NCBI GenBank assembly: GCA_017443845.1 | Contig: JAFSXX010000002.1 | Span: forward strand, 1-64,000 | Length of the DNA stretch: 64,000 bases | Source of the DNA: Bacteroidales bacterium | Lineage (GTDB): Bacteria; Bacteroidota; Bacteroidia; Bacteroidales; UBA932 | Direction of reading: 5' to 3' | In this document: one piece after another, positions 43,441-51,347 of the stretch | How positions within the stretch are numbered: position 1 is the first letter of the stretch | Layout: every line of letters starts with the position of its first letter | Notes under the pieces: model-generated | Seen by the model: only the letters and a program-made list of their open reading frames with translations | The model's database searches: none | Told to the model about the DNA's origin: nothing | Translations under genes and position numbers: made by a program

Positions 43441-44829
43441 ATGAAAACATTGCACCGGCTCGCGGCTCTTTCCGCCGCCATTCTCCTTTCCAGCGCCGCC
43501 CTCCAGGCCCAGTCAGGTATCCTTGTTACCGACAGTATGACCGATCCCGCCATCATCGAAGCCATAAGCCGTGTCGATGCCGACAGCATCCGCACATATA
43601 TCGGCGAACTGGTGGCATTCCACACCAGGCACACCCTCAGTTCGCAGACCGACCCTTCGCGCGGCATCGGCGCGGCGGTCAATTACCTGGTCGCGAAATG
43701 CAAATCGTGGGCGAAGCCCTGGTCGTCGGTCCGTCCCGCTCCCGAAGTGGAGGTGGTGCGGTATCCGGTAGGGGGCAACGGCGGGCGCTACGACCGCAAG
43801 ACCACCGTCCCCGAGGTGATGGTGACCATCCCCGGCACGGCCCCGGACAAGGAGATCATACTTCTCGCGCACATCGACACCAGGGTGGCGGACGTGATGG
43901 ATTCCACCTCCTTCGCGCCGGGCGCGAATGACGACGGCAGCGGCCTCGCCTGCCTGCTGGAGGTGGTCCGCATCCTCTCCGACACTCCGTTGAGACAGAC
44001 CGTCAAATGCATCTTCGTCTCAGGCGAGGAGCAGGGGCTCGACGGTTCCAAATATATGGCGCGCAGGGCCAAGGAGGAGGGATGGCCCATCCTCGCAGTA
44101 ATCAATAACGATATGATTGGAAATACGGAGGCGAGCGGCACCGGACTCAGGGAGGACCACAAGGTGCGCGTCTTCTCCGAGAGCCGAAGCGGCGAGGACA
44201 GCGATCCGCGCCAGCTCGCGCGCTATATCCGCGAGACAGCCGAAAGGTACGTTCCGGCGCAGGAAGTCAAGATCATCTACCGCAACGACCGCTACCGCCG
44301 CAGCGGCGACCATACTTCCTTCCTGAAAGAGGGCTTCACAGCCGTGCGTATGAGCGAGTACTGCGAGAATTACGACCGAACTCACCAGTATGTCAGGACG
44401 GAGAACGGCATCGACTACGGCGACATGCTCTCCGGCGTCGATATCCCTTCGCTCCGGCGCAACATACAGATAAATCTGGCATCGGTGATGAATCTGGCCT
44501 CCGCTCCGGCGCGTCCGGAAGGGGTAAAGATCGCCAATGCCGGCGAACTCTCCAATGAGACCGTAATCAGATGGAACATCGGCGATGCTTCGTCCAAGTC
44601 GGAAGGAATAGGCTCCTACCAGGTCCTTTACCGCGAAACAGACCAGCCCGTATGGAAGGTGCTTGCCACAGTGCCCGCGGAACCGTCCATTCCGGCGGTC
44701 CGCCCTTCAAAGGCGAACGATCCCACGGCGATGGAATACATCTGCCCGCTCAGCAAGGACAACTACTTCTTTGCGGTGCGCGCCGTCTCGCCCACGGGCA
44801 ATCCAAGCCTGCCGGCGGTGGCGCGCTGA
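43441..44829 (+). CDS. M28-family zinc aminopeptidase, secreted
   Basis: This 462-residue protein has a signal peptide (AAILLSSAALQAQ) and an M28 catalytic domain with metal ligands His144 (LLAHID), Asp164/165 (NDDGSG), Glu196/197 (GEEQG), Asp224 (NNDMIG) and a later His in YDRTHQYVRT. The last 100 residues form an FN3-like domain. It would release N-terminal amino acids or dipeptides in the periplasm or outside the cell. The ATG at 43441 begins the signal peptide. Confidence 0.92.
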   Translation: MKTLHRLAALSAAILLSSAALQAQSGILVTDSMTDPAIIEAISRVDADSIRTYIGELVAFHTRHTLSSQTDPSRGIGAAVNYLVAKCKSWAKPWSSVRPAPEVEVVRYPVGGNGGRYDRKTTVPEVMVTIPGTAPDKEIILLAHIDTRVADVMDSTSFAPGANDDGSGLACLLEVVRILSDTPLRQTVKCIFVSGEEQGLDGSKYMARRAKEEGWPILAVINNDMIGNTEASGTGLREDHKVRVFSESRSGEDSDPRQLARYIRETAERYVPAQEVKIIYRNDRYRRSGDHTSFLKEGFTAVRMSEYCENYDRTHQYVRTENGIDYGDMLSGVDIPSLRRNIQINLASVMNLASAPARPEGVKIANAGELSNETVIRWNIGDASSKSEGIGSYQVLYRETDQPVWKVLATVPAEPSIPAVRPSKANDPTAMEYICPLSKDNYFFAVRAVSPTGNPSLPAVAR

Positions 44830-44840
44830 GAGACGGCCTG

Positions 44841-45857
44841 TCAGAACGTTACATCGACAGGATAGACCATGCCACGCTTGAACGTGGTATTCGATGCCAC
44901 TGTCAGGGTCTTGGAATAACTGCTCCTTGTCCCTTTGCAGTCGATTCTGAACTTGTCTCCGGTATTGACTCCGATAACGCCGTTGGTAGTGGTTCCTGCC
45001 GGAATATATACGGTGAGCTTTTTACTTGAGGGTATATTCACTCCGGATCCCATCTCTTGTGAGGTGATCTTGTCTCCAAGGTTCATCCTTACAAGATTGG
45101 AGTACCCTCCCGCACTTCGTCCGCCATAGGCATAGATGTATCCCCAGCCGCTCCAGGAGATTGTCGCATCCTTGCCGGTCGAACCGGTTGAAGTGGTCCG
45201 GACAAGTTCTACATGCCTGATGATGTCATCCTCAGTGGGGAAAGTCAGGTTGACCTTGAATACATATAGATTATGCTCCATCGTAACGGTCAGGGAGTTG
45301 TTTCTGATGTCGTTCATATTGCCGGCTCCTGCAAGGATCATCAGATCCTTCAAGTGGTCCGGAGAATCGGCGCTGCGCTGAAGGAAATTGCTGCTGTTCC
45401 GATGGATATATTTGTCTCCGACACATATGTTATATAGAATTCCTTGTTTGTTGTAGCCTCCGTTATATGACGGAGCACCCCAATTGGTGCCATTGCTCTG
45501 GCTATAGCTCTCGGTCATCGCCGGATAGTACACCATAATCTTGACCGCATCGTTGCCGCCTGTGAAAGTTCCTGTGAAATCAACCGACTCGCCGGATGAC
45601 TCTGTCGTGAATATGTCGTTGGCTATCATTGCATTGTCCGCCCCGATGGAGACGACAGAAACTTTATCGCCAGCCTCCCAGAGAGTCTTGATTACCTTAT
45701 TGGCCGGGTCATCTGTAAACGAGAGCCTGGTTTCATCCGAACTTATAGTTGCCGTCAATGTCATCGGTATCCCTGAAGTTTCCGTCACGGGCATGGCCTT
45801 TTCGCACGAAATGGCAATCATCATCATCGCAGCCCATAATATGATCGATCTTTTCAT
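44841..45857 (-). CDS. Fimbrillin-like lipoprotein
   Basis: This 338-residue protein has a lipobox (MMMIAISC) and the FimA/Mfa-like features of Bacteroidales fimbrillins: TLWEAGDKVSVV near residue 70, paired beta-sandwich domains (first half with DFTGTFTGG, second with GVINTGDKFRIDCKGT-like strands) and a C-terminal YPVDVTF. It is a probable major or minor pilus subunit, processed at an Arg by gingipain-like proteases. Its ATG lies 27 bp after the stop of the 38-codon gene upstream, so both are probably in one transcript. Converges on the M28 gene with an 11-bp gap. Confidence 0.85.
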   Translation of the reverse strand: MKRSIILWAAMMMIAISCEKAMPVTETSGIPMTLTATISSDETRLSFTDDPANKVIKTLWEAGDKVSVVSIGADNAMIANDIFTTESSGESVDFTGTFTGGNDAVKIMVYYPAMTESYSQSNGTNWGAPSYNGGYNKQGILYNICVGDKYIHRNSSNFLQRSADSPDHLKDLMILAGAGNMNDIRNNSLTVTMEHNLYVFKVNLTFPTEDDIIRHVELVRTTSTGSTGKDATISWSGWGYIYAYGGRSAGGYSNLVRMNLGDKITSQEMGSGVNIPSSKKLTVYIPAGTTTNGVIGVNTGDKFRIDCKGTRSSYSKTLTVASNTTFKRGMVYPVDVTF

Positions 45858-45884
45858 AATTCTGTTTTTTTAGAGGGTTGCACA

Positions 45885-46001
45885 TTAATTGAGAAAAGGA
45901 TCTCCATACAGGAGGTCCGGAGATGAAGTGGCAATCATCCGCTCCGGCACGGTTGCGTAATATTCGCAGCTGGGTGCGAAATACATATCCTTGCTTTTCA
46001 T
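45885..46001 (-). CDS. 38-residue peptide gene upstream of fimbrillin
   Basis: ATG at 46001 opens a 38-codon frame ending TAA at 45885. The product begins MKSKDMYFAPSCEYYATVPE and then RMIATSSPDLLYGDPFLN; the pattern basic start, YxAP, acidic middle and ATSSP followed by an acidic end is typical of short peptides found before surface-protein genes in Bacteroidales. It lies between a good promoter at 46066-46097 and the fimbrillin gene. Function unknown; it could be a leader or a signal-like peptide. The small size keeps confidence moderate. Confidence 0.6.
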   Translation of the reverse strand: MKSKDMYFAPSCEYYATVPERMIATSSPDLLYGDPFLN

Positions 46002-46065
46002 AATGAGTTAAATTGCTATTATTAAGGTTATGGCCTATAAATAATTGCGTTAAACGCTTGAATAG

Positions 46066-46097
46066 CAAAGATAATAATAAGGGCGAAAAATGTCAAA
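46066..46097 (-). promoter_or_regulatory. Promoter of the small peptide/fimbrillin genes
   Basis: The minus strand has TTTG (46097-46094), a 20-nt spacer and TATCTTTG (46073-46066), 64 nt before the ATG at 46001. Confidence 0.65.
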
Positions 46098-46125
46098 AAG
46101 AAAGCCGGGCTAAAGGGGCCCGGCT
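46095..46125 (-). terminator. Intrinsic terminator of the YciI-GNAT operon
   Basis: On the minus strand AGCCGGGC and GCCCGGCT form an 8-bp stem with a 7-nt loop (46125-46103), followed by TTTCTTTTTG. The stem shares bases with the YciI stop codon (46124-46126), and the T tract overlaps the fimbrillin promoter's -33 element. Confidence 0.85.
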
Positions 46126-46426
46126 ATTTCCTGGCAATGAACTCTCCGTCCAGGACTACGACATTCATCTTTTCGACCTCGATCTTTTCCCAGACCTGTT
46201 CGATGACATAGGGCTCGCTGGCGAGGTATCTGTCAACATCCTCGCGGCTTTCGAAATCCATGACCAGCAGGGAACCTTTCATTTTTCCGTTTTCGTCGAG
46301 CAAACCTCCCGCGCAGATGACGTGCTTGCCCCAGGATGCGATGCTTTCCAGATGACGGGGACGGACTTCCATCCTCTTGTCCAGTTTGTCCTTTCCGTCG
46401 TAAGCTTTGATAACGAATTGAATCAT
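46124..46426 (-). CDS. YciI-like protein
   Basis: This 100-residue cytoplasmic protein has the YciI alpha/beta fold: the strand MIQFVIKAYDGKD, R-x-x-H segment (RPRHLESIASW), GGLLDENGKMKGSLLVMDFES and a C-terminal strand. YciI-like proteins are small dehydrogenase-like or ligand-binding proteins without a settled function. It is the last of four minus-strand genes ending at a strong terminator. The ATG at 46426 gives the family length. Confidence 0.88.
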   Translation of the reverse strand: MIQFVIKAYDGKDKLDKRMEVRPRHLESIASWGKHVICAGGLLDENGKMKGSLLVMDFESREDVDRYLASEPYVIEQVWEKIEVEKMNVVVLDGEFIARK

Positions 46427-46510
46427 ATTGTTAAGTTTTGAAAATGTAATAATAGAAATAGTCGGAACCCTGGCGAAATGCCGCAGGAAACCGCGTCTCA
46501 GGCACAAGTA

Positions 46511-47671
46511 CTATCGTATCTGTAAGCGAAGTACCCTGATGGGACGGTCTGCGCCCTGATACTGGGTTTCGTCAATGACGGTTTCTCCGGTGGGGACGAA
46601 ACCGCACTTTTCCATCACACGGCCGCTGGCGGGGTTGTCCACGAAGTGCCCGCTTATCAGTGACTTGATCTCCGTGGTTTTCCGGATGTGTTCGATCATC
46701 AGTCCGAGGGCTTCCGTACAGATTCCCTGATTCCAGTAGGGCTTGGCAACCCAGTATCCGGCAAGGGGTTCACCATCGCGTGCGGGCAGATTGCAATCGC
46801 AGGAAGGGCCATAACCCATTGCGCCGATGGCCTCTCCCGTCTCCTTAAGTTCGATAGCCCAGGTATTGGTGGCATCCTTGAAGACCGTCCGGATTATCTC
46901 CAGGCTTTCTTCGACGGATTTGTGAGGCGCCCATCCGGCACGCGGCCCCACATCGGGATCCGACGCCCATCTGTAGAGCACGGCGGCGTCGCTGTCCTTC
47001 CAGGGGCGCATAATTATCCTGCTTGTCTCCATCACGCCGTCGTAAAACAATTGTCCGGGAAGACGCATTCTCTCTTTCGGAGGGAAGGCGGATTCATAGT
47101 CTTCGAATGCCTCCGGATGCTCATCGGCGACAAAGTAGCCCTTGGGCGGACAGTAGGTCGCTTCCTCTATGCCATTGGCCTTGAGCCAGCCGGGAATAAG
47201 TTCCTGTGCAAGAAAGAACGGGACCTCTTCCTCCTTTGGGAAATCGTGATAGTGGATGTTGAACTTGCTGGCCAGGACAAAACCGGCGTGCTTGTAGAAA
47301 TCGATGTTACCCTCCATACAGAGAAATCCTACACCAGCCTCACGGGCCCTGTCAAGCGCATAGCGGAGCAGCCGCAGTCCGTAGCCCTTCCTTTTATAGT
47401 CCGGATGGATACTGATCGGGCCGAATGTCCAGGATTGCCTTGTAGAGCCGTCCGGCAGAATCAGCTCGGCCTTTGAAAACATGACGTGGCCGATGATGCG
47501 GCCATCCTCCTCCATCACGAAATCCAGCTCCGGAACGAAATCCGGATTGTCCCGGTAACGGTTCAATACATAATGTTCAGTGCATCCGGGGCGATACACG
47601 TTCCAAAATGCCTCGCGGGTGAGGTTCTCCACCTCGCGGTAATCTTCAGGAGTCTCAATTCTTATGAGCAT
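46511..47671 (-). CDS. Two-domain GNAT acetyltransferase (fusion)
   Basis: This 386-residue protein contains two GNAT folds. The first (1-150) has the acetyl-CoA motif HPDYKRKGYGLRLLRYAL and FYKHAGF, like YhbS-type enzymes. After a linker (YCPPKGYFVADEHPEAFEDYE), METSRIIMRPWKDSDAAVLYRW opens a second, RimJ/RimL-type domain with YWNQGICTEALGLMIEHI and SGRVMEKCGF. Two enzymes normally separate appear fused. Substrates unknown. It lies 28 bp after the methyltransferase gene. Confidence 0.85.
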   Translation of the reverse strand: MLIRIETPEDYREVENLTREAFWNVYRPGCTEHYVLNRYRDNPDFVPELDFVMEEDGRIIGHVMFSKAELILPDGSTRQSWTFGPISIHPDYKRKGYGLRLLRYALDRAREAGVGFLCMEGNIDFYKHAGFVLASKFNIHYHDFPKEEEVPFFLAQELIPGWLKANGIEEATYCPPKGYFVADEHPEAFEDYESAFPPKERMRLPGQLFYDGVMETSRIIMRPWKDSDAAVLYRWASDPDVGPRAGWAPHKSVEESLEIIRTVFKDATNTWAIELKETGEAIGAMGYGPSCDCNLPARDGEPLAGYWVAKPYWNQGICTEALGLMIEHIRKTTEIKSLISGHFVDNPASGRVMEKCGFVPTGETVIDETQYQGADRPIRVLRLQIR

Positions 47672-47699
47672 AGTTTATGGAGATTCGTTGAATGTGAAT

Positions 47700-48377
47700 T
47701 TACCAAATGAAAGGGATCACTCTGTATTTCACTTTCTGCTTGTATTCCTTGTAGCCTTCCAGACCTTCCTCAAGGACTATTTCTTCGTTCTTGATACGTC
47801 TGGCGATAAGTGGAAGGTAGAGCAGCATTATCAGGAAGGAGAGGGGGGAAGCAAGTACCAGCGGCATTGCAAGGAACAGTACGGTAGTGGCCATATACAT
47901 CGGATGCCGCACGATGCCGTAGAGCCCGGTGTCGATGACCTTCTGGTTCTCCTGGACTTCGATGGTCCGGGACAGGTAGGTGTTCTCGCGCAGGACCTCG
48001 GCGTAGAGCAGATAGCAGATCAGAAAAAGGCCTGCCGATACCCAGACCGCCCAGTCGGGCAGCACGCACCAGCCGAATCGCCAGTTGAGACCGGCTACGA
48101 CAAAAGCCGCGATGAACAGCAGGCCGCTGAGATTTACCACCATTTTCTGCTCTTTTTCTTCCTCCTTGGCGTTCAGCCGCTTGCGGAGCAGTTCCGGATT
48201 CTTGGCCATCATCAACAGCCCGGCGCAGAACATGGGAACAAAGAGTATTCCCATCAGCAGCCATCCCTGCCAATACCGAAATGAACCGGCAGGCAGAAAC
48301 AGCAGCAGGCCGATGATGGCAACTCCGAGCAGAAACTTGCCGAGGGCTTGCAGGAAGAGTTGATTGTTGCTTGTCAT
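47700..48377 (-). CDS. Isoprenylcysteine carboxyl methyltransferase-family membrane protein
   Basis: This 225-residue protein has about five transmembrane helices and the C-terminal signature VIDTGLYGIVRHPMYMATT with a following YKEYKQKVKYRVIPFIW, as in ICMT/phospholipid methyltransferase-type enzymes. It probably transfers a methyl group from S-adenosylmethionine to a lipid or membrane substrate. It is second in the zinc-ribbon-ICMT-GNAT-YciI operon. Confidence 0.85.
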   Translation of the reverse strand: MTSNNQLFLQALGKFLLGVAIIGLLLFLPAGSFRYWQGWLLMGILFVPMFCAGLLMMAKNPELLRKRLNAKEEEKEQKMVVNLSGLLFIAAFVVAGLNWRFGWCVLPDWAVWVSAGLFLICYLLYAEVLRENTYLSRTIEVQENQKVIDTGLYGIVRHPMYMATTVLFLAMPLVLASPLSFLIMLLYLPLIARRIKNEEIVLEEGLEGYKEYKQKVKYRVIPFIW

Positions 48378-48406
48378 ACTCGAGTGAGAGGATTGGAAAG
48401 GTCTTG

Positions 48407-48679
48407 TCAGCGTCCGCTCCAGCGCTTGAGATAAGGGAAATACTTCCGCATCTGCGCCTTGTACTCTTCTTTCGTAATGGGCTGAGGCAGAGCCTTGTTT
48501 ACCTCGTCCACGAACTGGGCGCAGTGCTCGATCATCTCGTCCATCGAGCAGTCCTGAAGGAACTTCCCGTCTTTATAGCAGTAAATGCAGTAGTCTTCGT
48601 TTCTACTGCCATCGGCATTCGTTCCGTAGAGTTCTTCCGTAAACGGCATTCCGCAGCTTTGACAAAATTTCTGTTCCAT
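48407..48679 (-). CDS. Putative zinc-ribbon domain protein
   Basis: This 90-residue protein begins MEQKFCQSCGMPFTEELYG and has a second Cys pair in YCIYCYKDG, giving a C2C2 zinc ribbon of the PF12674 type. The rest is a helix with FVDEVNKALPQPITKEEYKAQMRKYFP. Function unknown. It is the first gene of the operon; the ATG at 48679 matches the family start. Confidence 0.88.
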   Translation of the reverse strand: MEQKFCQSCGMPFTEELYGTNADGSRNEDYCIYCYKDGKFLQDCSMDEMIEHCAQFVDEVNKALPQPITKEEYKAQMRKYFPYLKRWSGR

Positions 48680-48730
48680 ATCGATCGATTTGTTTGCGTG
48701 AAGATAGTCACATTCCACCACGATTCCAAA

Positions 48731-48767
48731 CTGCCGGGCACAAAAAGGGCCTTTGTGCGCCCGGCAG
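48731..48767. repeat. Inverted repeat upstream of the zinc-ribbon gene
   Basis: CTGCCGGG-CACAAA and TTTGTG-CG-CCCGGCAG make a 14-bp stem with a two-base bulge. Neither strand has a strong T tract after it (TTTGG on minus), so it may be an RNA structure in the leader of the zinc-ribbon operon or a weak second terminator for the tRNA. Confidence 0.55.
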
Positions 48768-48801
48768 GTAATTATTTTGGCCCCTCCTTCCGCGTAGAAG
48801 C

Positions 48802-48832
48802 AAAACAGCCAGGCATTTCGCCTGGCTGTTTT
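48802..48832 (-). terminator. Intrinsic terminator of the initiator tRNA gene
   Basis: On the minus strand AAAACAGCCAGGC and GCCTGGCTGTTTT form a perfect 13-bp stem with a 5-nt loop, the 3' arm ending in TTTT. It begins 7 bp after the tRNA 3' end. Confidence 0.9.
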
Positions 48833-48838
48833 GCTTCG

Positions 48839-48911
48839 TAGCGGAGGGAGGACTCGAACCTCCGACCTCCGGGTTATGAGCCCGACAAGCTGCCAACTGC
48901 TCTACTCCGCG
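48839..48911 (-). tRNA. tRNA-fMet (CAT)
   Basis: The 73-nt minus-strand sequence folds into a full cloverleaf with anticodon CAT, loop CTCATAA. Three successive G-C pairs close the anticodon stem (GGG/CCC) and position 1 is C facing U at 72, an unpaired end; both mark an initiator tRNA. The discriminator base is A, and CCA is not encoded. It has its own promoter and terminator. Confidence 0.95.
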
Positions 48912-48922
48912 GTATTGGACTG

Positions 48923-48953
48923 CAAAGATACGGCTTTTTTGTGAATAACCAAA
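48923..48953 (-). promoter_or_regulatory. Promoter of the initiator tRNA gene
   Basis: The minus strand has TTTG (48953-48950), a 19-nt spacer and TATCTTTG (48930-48923), a complete consensus match 11 nt upstream of the mature 5' end. Confidence 0.8.
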
Positions 48954-48990
48954 TTTTAATAAAAAAGTAGGTCTACGGCAGGCCCCATAA

Positions 48991-49052
48991 GGCAGTATAG
49001 GAATGCCCCCCTGACAGCGTTTGTTAGCGTCCGGGGGGCATTCTGTACTGCC
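48991..49052. repeat. Long inverted repeat after tdk
   Basis: GGCAGTA...GAATGCCCCCC and GGGGGGCATTC...TACTGCC form a stem of about 20 bp, interrupted by a short bulge, with a 20-nt loop holding two direct AGCGT copies. It starts 16 bp after the tdk stop on the minus strand and is followed within about 30 bp by a six-base T run (48966-48961), so it may act as a terminator or be part of a repeat family. Confidence 0.7.
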
Positions 49053-49067
49053 AAAGGGCGGCGTTTG

Positions 49068-49643
49068 CTACAATTGACCAGTGGCTTTGAGGCGGTTGTA
49101 GCAGGCGCGGCAGATAGGCTCGTAAATATCCTTCTCGCCGAGCTCCACGAGCTTGTCGCTCTTGGAAAGGCGGTGTGAATACTGCGCAAGGTCGCCGCAG
49201 CGCACGCAGATCGCGTGAACCTTGAGGACATCCTCCGCCACGGCCATCAGCGCAGGCATAGGACCGAAAGGCTTCCCCAGATAATCCATATCCAGACCGG
49301 CCACAATCACCCTGACACCGCCATCGGCAAGCTTCTGGACCACTTCCACGATGCTGTCGTCAAAAAACTGGGCCTCGTCGATGCCGATGACCGTCGCGTC
49401 GCCGGCCTTCTCCAGAATCTCGGAAGCCGACTTGACAGGCGTCGAGCGCAGCGCCTTGGCATCGTGCGAGACCACGTCGCACTCGGAATACCTGACATCG
49501 ATGGCCGGTTTGAAAATAGCCGTCTTGAGATTGGCGAAAACCGCGCGGCGCATCCTCCGGATGAGCTCTTCGGTCTTGCCTGAGAACATTGAGCCGCAAA
49601 TAACCTCGATGCGGCCTGTATTTTTTGGGGATTCGGTAAACAT
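49068..49643 (-). CDS. tdk: Thymidine kinase
   Basis: This 191-residue enzyme phosphorylates thymidine to dTMP in the salvage pathway. The P-loop [11 protein letters not shown] is near residue 18, GIDEAQFF is the Walker B region and catalytic Glu, and the C-terminal zinc site comes from CVRCGDL and CRACYNR. Length is standard for type II kinases. It works before tmk, which lies elsewhere in the window, in making dTTP. Confidence 0.97.
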   Translation of the reverse strand: MFTESPKNTGRIEVICGSMFSGKTEELIRRMRRAVFANLKTAIFKPAIDVRYSECDVVSHDAKALRSTPVKSASEILEKAGDATVIGIDEAQFFDDSIVEVVQKLADGGVRVIVAGLDMDYLGKPFGPMPALMAVAEDVLKVHAICVRCGDLAQYSHRLSKSDKLVELGEKDIYEPICRACYNRLKATGQL

Positions 49644-49648
49644 TTGAC

Positions 49649-49656
49649 TAAATTTG
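49649..49656 (+). promoter_or_regulatory. -7 box for rsmI
   Basis: TAAATTTG lies 32 nt before the rsmI ATG, with TTTG 21 nt upstream of it (49624-49627, inside the tdk start region). Confidence 0.55.
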
Positions 49657-49673
49657 CAGGGATGAACGAAAGA

Positions 49674-49681
49674 CAAAATTA
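49674..49681 (-). promoter_or_regulatory. -7 box for tdk
   Basis: The minus strand reads TAATTTTG, 30 nt upstream of the tdk ATG. It faces the rsmI box across 17 bp, so the two promoters overlap in the 45-bp gap. Confidence 0.45.
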
Positions 49682-49688
49682 GCAAAAA

Positions 49689-50402
49689 ATGTCCAAACTG
49701 TACATAGTGCCCACTCCGGTCGGAAACCTTGAAGATATGACCTTCCGCGCCATCCGCGTACTGAAGGAGGCCGATCTGGTACTGGCCGAGGACACCCGTA
49801 CAAGCTCGGTGCTCCTGAAGAAATATGACATCCCGACGCATATGGAGGCCCATCATAAATTCAATGAGCACAAGACCGTGGAAGCCGTCCGCGACCGGAT
49901 CCTGGCCGGCCTGGACGTCGCCCTCATCAGCGACGCCGGCACCCCTGGCATCTCAGATCCCGGATTCCTGCTGGTTCGGACCTGCGTGGAAGCCGGCATC
50001 GAAGTGGAGACACTCCCCGGACCGACGGCCCTGATTCCCGCCCTCGTCAACTCGGGCTTCCCCTGCGACCGCTTCTGCTTCGAAGGCTTCCTGCCCGTCA
50101 AGAAGGGGCGCCAGACGCGGCTCAAGGCACTCTCGCAGGAAGAACGGACAATGGTTTTCTATGAGTCTCCCTTCCGTCTGGTCAAGACGCTCGGGCAGTT
50201 CATCGAGTATTTCGGCCCCGAAAGGATGGCTTCGGTCTCAAGGGAGATTTCCAAAATCCACGACACGACCCACCGCGGTACCCTGCAGGAGCTTTATGAT
50301 TATTTCACACACAACGAGCCGAAAGGCGAAATCGTAATTGTTGTCAAAGGAGGCAAGGTAGAAAATGAAGAGAGAGAAAAAGACAACGGAGAGGATCTCT
50401 AA
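49689..50402 (+). CDS. rsmI: 16S rRNA (cytidine1402-2'-O)-methyltransferase
   Basis: This 237-residue methyltransferase methylates the ribose of C1402 in 16S rRNA. It shows the start [44 protein letters not shown] and the FYESPFRL segment of the tetrapyrrole-methylase-like fold. Length is slightly short of the E. coli form, as usual. The end overlaps the helix-hairpin-helix gene by 38 nt. Confidence 0.96.
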   Translation: MSKLYIVPTPVGNLEDMTFRAIRVLKEADLVLAEDTRTSSVLLKKYDIPTHMEAHHKFNEHKTVEAVRDRILAGLDVALISDAGTPGISDPGFLLVRTCVEAGIEVETLPGPTALIPALVNSGFPCDRFCFEGFLPVKKGRQTRLKALSQEERTMVFYESPFRLVKTLGQFIEYFGPERMASVSREISKIHDTTHRGTLQELYDYFTHNEPKGEIVIVVKGGKVENEEREKDNGEDL

Positions 50403-51270
50403 AAGCGCAGCTTCGGGCGCGGTAGCCCTTATTTTCCTTATTCTGGGATTCCAGCTGGCCATCTTCGTGATGAAGGTGGTGGAGCGGCCCGCACCCGCCG
50501 GGGAAGAGGATTCGGCGGCGAGCGTCGGATATGCTGCGGACAGTTCCACCGAAGGCATTCCGCAACAGGTAGATATACAACCTGAAACGCGCAAGCCGGA
50601 GCGGGGTTCCGGGGCACGCAAAAGCCGTTACGGCGGATACGAGGCCCCTGCAAAACCCTATTCGCGGCCGCCGCGCAAGGTGGAGTCATTCCCCTTCGAC
50701 CCCAACACGGTGACGTCGGAGGATCTGGTAAGGCTCGGACTCTCGGAGCGCCAGGCGGAGAGCATCCTGAATTACAGGGAAAAAGGGGGGCGCTTCAGGG
50801 CGAAGGAGGATTTCAGGAAGATGTACGTAGTGTCGGATACGCTCTATGAACGCCTGGAACCCTTTATCGACATTCCCCGTCTCGAACTCAATTCGGCGGA
50901 CAGTACAGCCCTTGTCTCCCTTCGCGGCATAGGTCCGTGGTATGCCCATAAGATTCTGGAATACAGGGAGTCCCTTGGGGGATTTTACTCCGTGGAGCAA
51001 CTGCTCGAGGTTTACGGGATGGATGAGGAACGCCTGGCGCCGCTGAAGCCGCAGGTGAGGGTGGACGCCTCTTTGGTCAGACCCCTGCGGATTTGGGAAC
51101 TGGGTGAAGAGCAACTCGCGGCCCATCCCTATGTCGGCCGTGCGGCCGCCCGCAGCATAGCGCGCTTCCGCCGCGTATGCGACACGTCCGCCTGGACCCT
51201 GGAGCATCTGGTACAGGAGAATGCCCTCGACTCCATTTCCGCCCGCCGCCTTAAACCTTATATCAAATAA
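50365..51270 (+). CDS. Helix-hairpin-helix, ComEA-like membrane protein
   Basis: This 301-residue protein has one N-terminal helix (AVALIFLILGFQLAIFVM), a disordered linker (residues 40-105) and repeated HhH motifs: LVRLGLSERQAESILNYREKGG, LVSLRGIGPWYAHKILEYRESLGGF and a third, more diverged one. It resembles ComEA-type DNA-binding proteins anchored in the inner membrane and exposed to the periplasm. A part in DNA uptake is possible; other competence genes are not near. The start lies inside rsmI. Confidence 0.85.
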   Translation: MKREKKTTERISKSAASGAVALIFLILGFQLAIFVMKVVERPAPAGEEDSAASVGYAADSSTEGIPQQVDIQPETRKPERGSGARKSRYGGYEAPAKPYSRPPRKVESFPFDPNTVTSEDLVRLGLSERQAESILNYREKGGRFRAKEDFRKMYVVSDTLYERLEPFIDIPRLELNSADSTALVSLRGIGPWYAHKILEYRESLGGFYSVEQLLEVYGMDEERLAPLKPQVRVDASLVRPLRIWELGEEQLAAHPYVGRAAARSIARFRRVCDTSAWTLEHLVQENALDSISARRLKPYIK

Positions 51271-51314
51271 GTCGACCGGCATAATGAATAAATGAATAAT
51301 TGAAAACAGTTTAG

Positions 51315-51322
51315 TACATTTG
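51315..51322 (+). promoter_or_regulatory. -7 box for the ABC transporter genes
   Basis: TACATTTG lies 25 nt before the ATG at 51348. No TTTG is found at the proper distance. Confidence 0.45.
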
Positions 51323-51347
51323 TAGGTTAAAACAACAATACTGAGCT

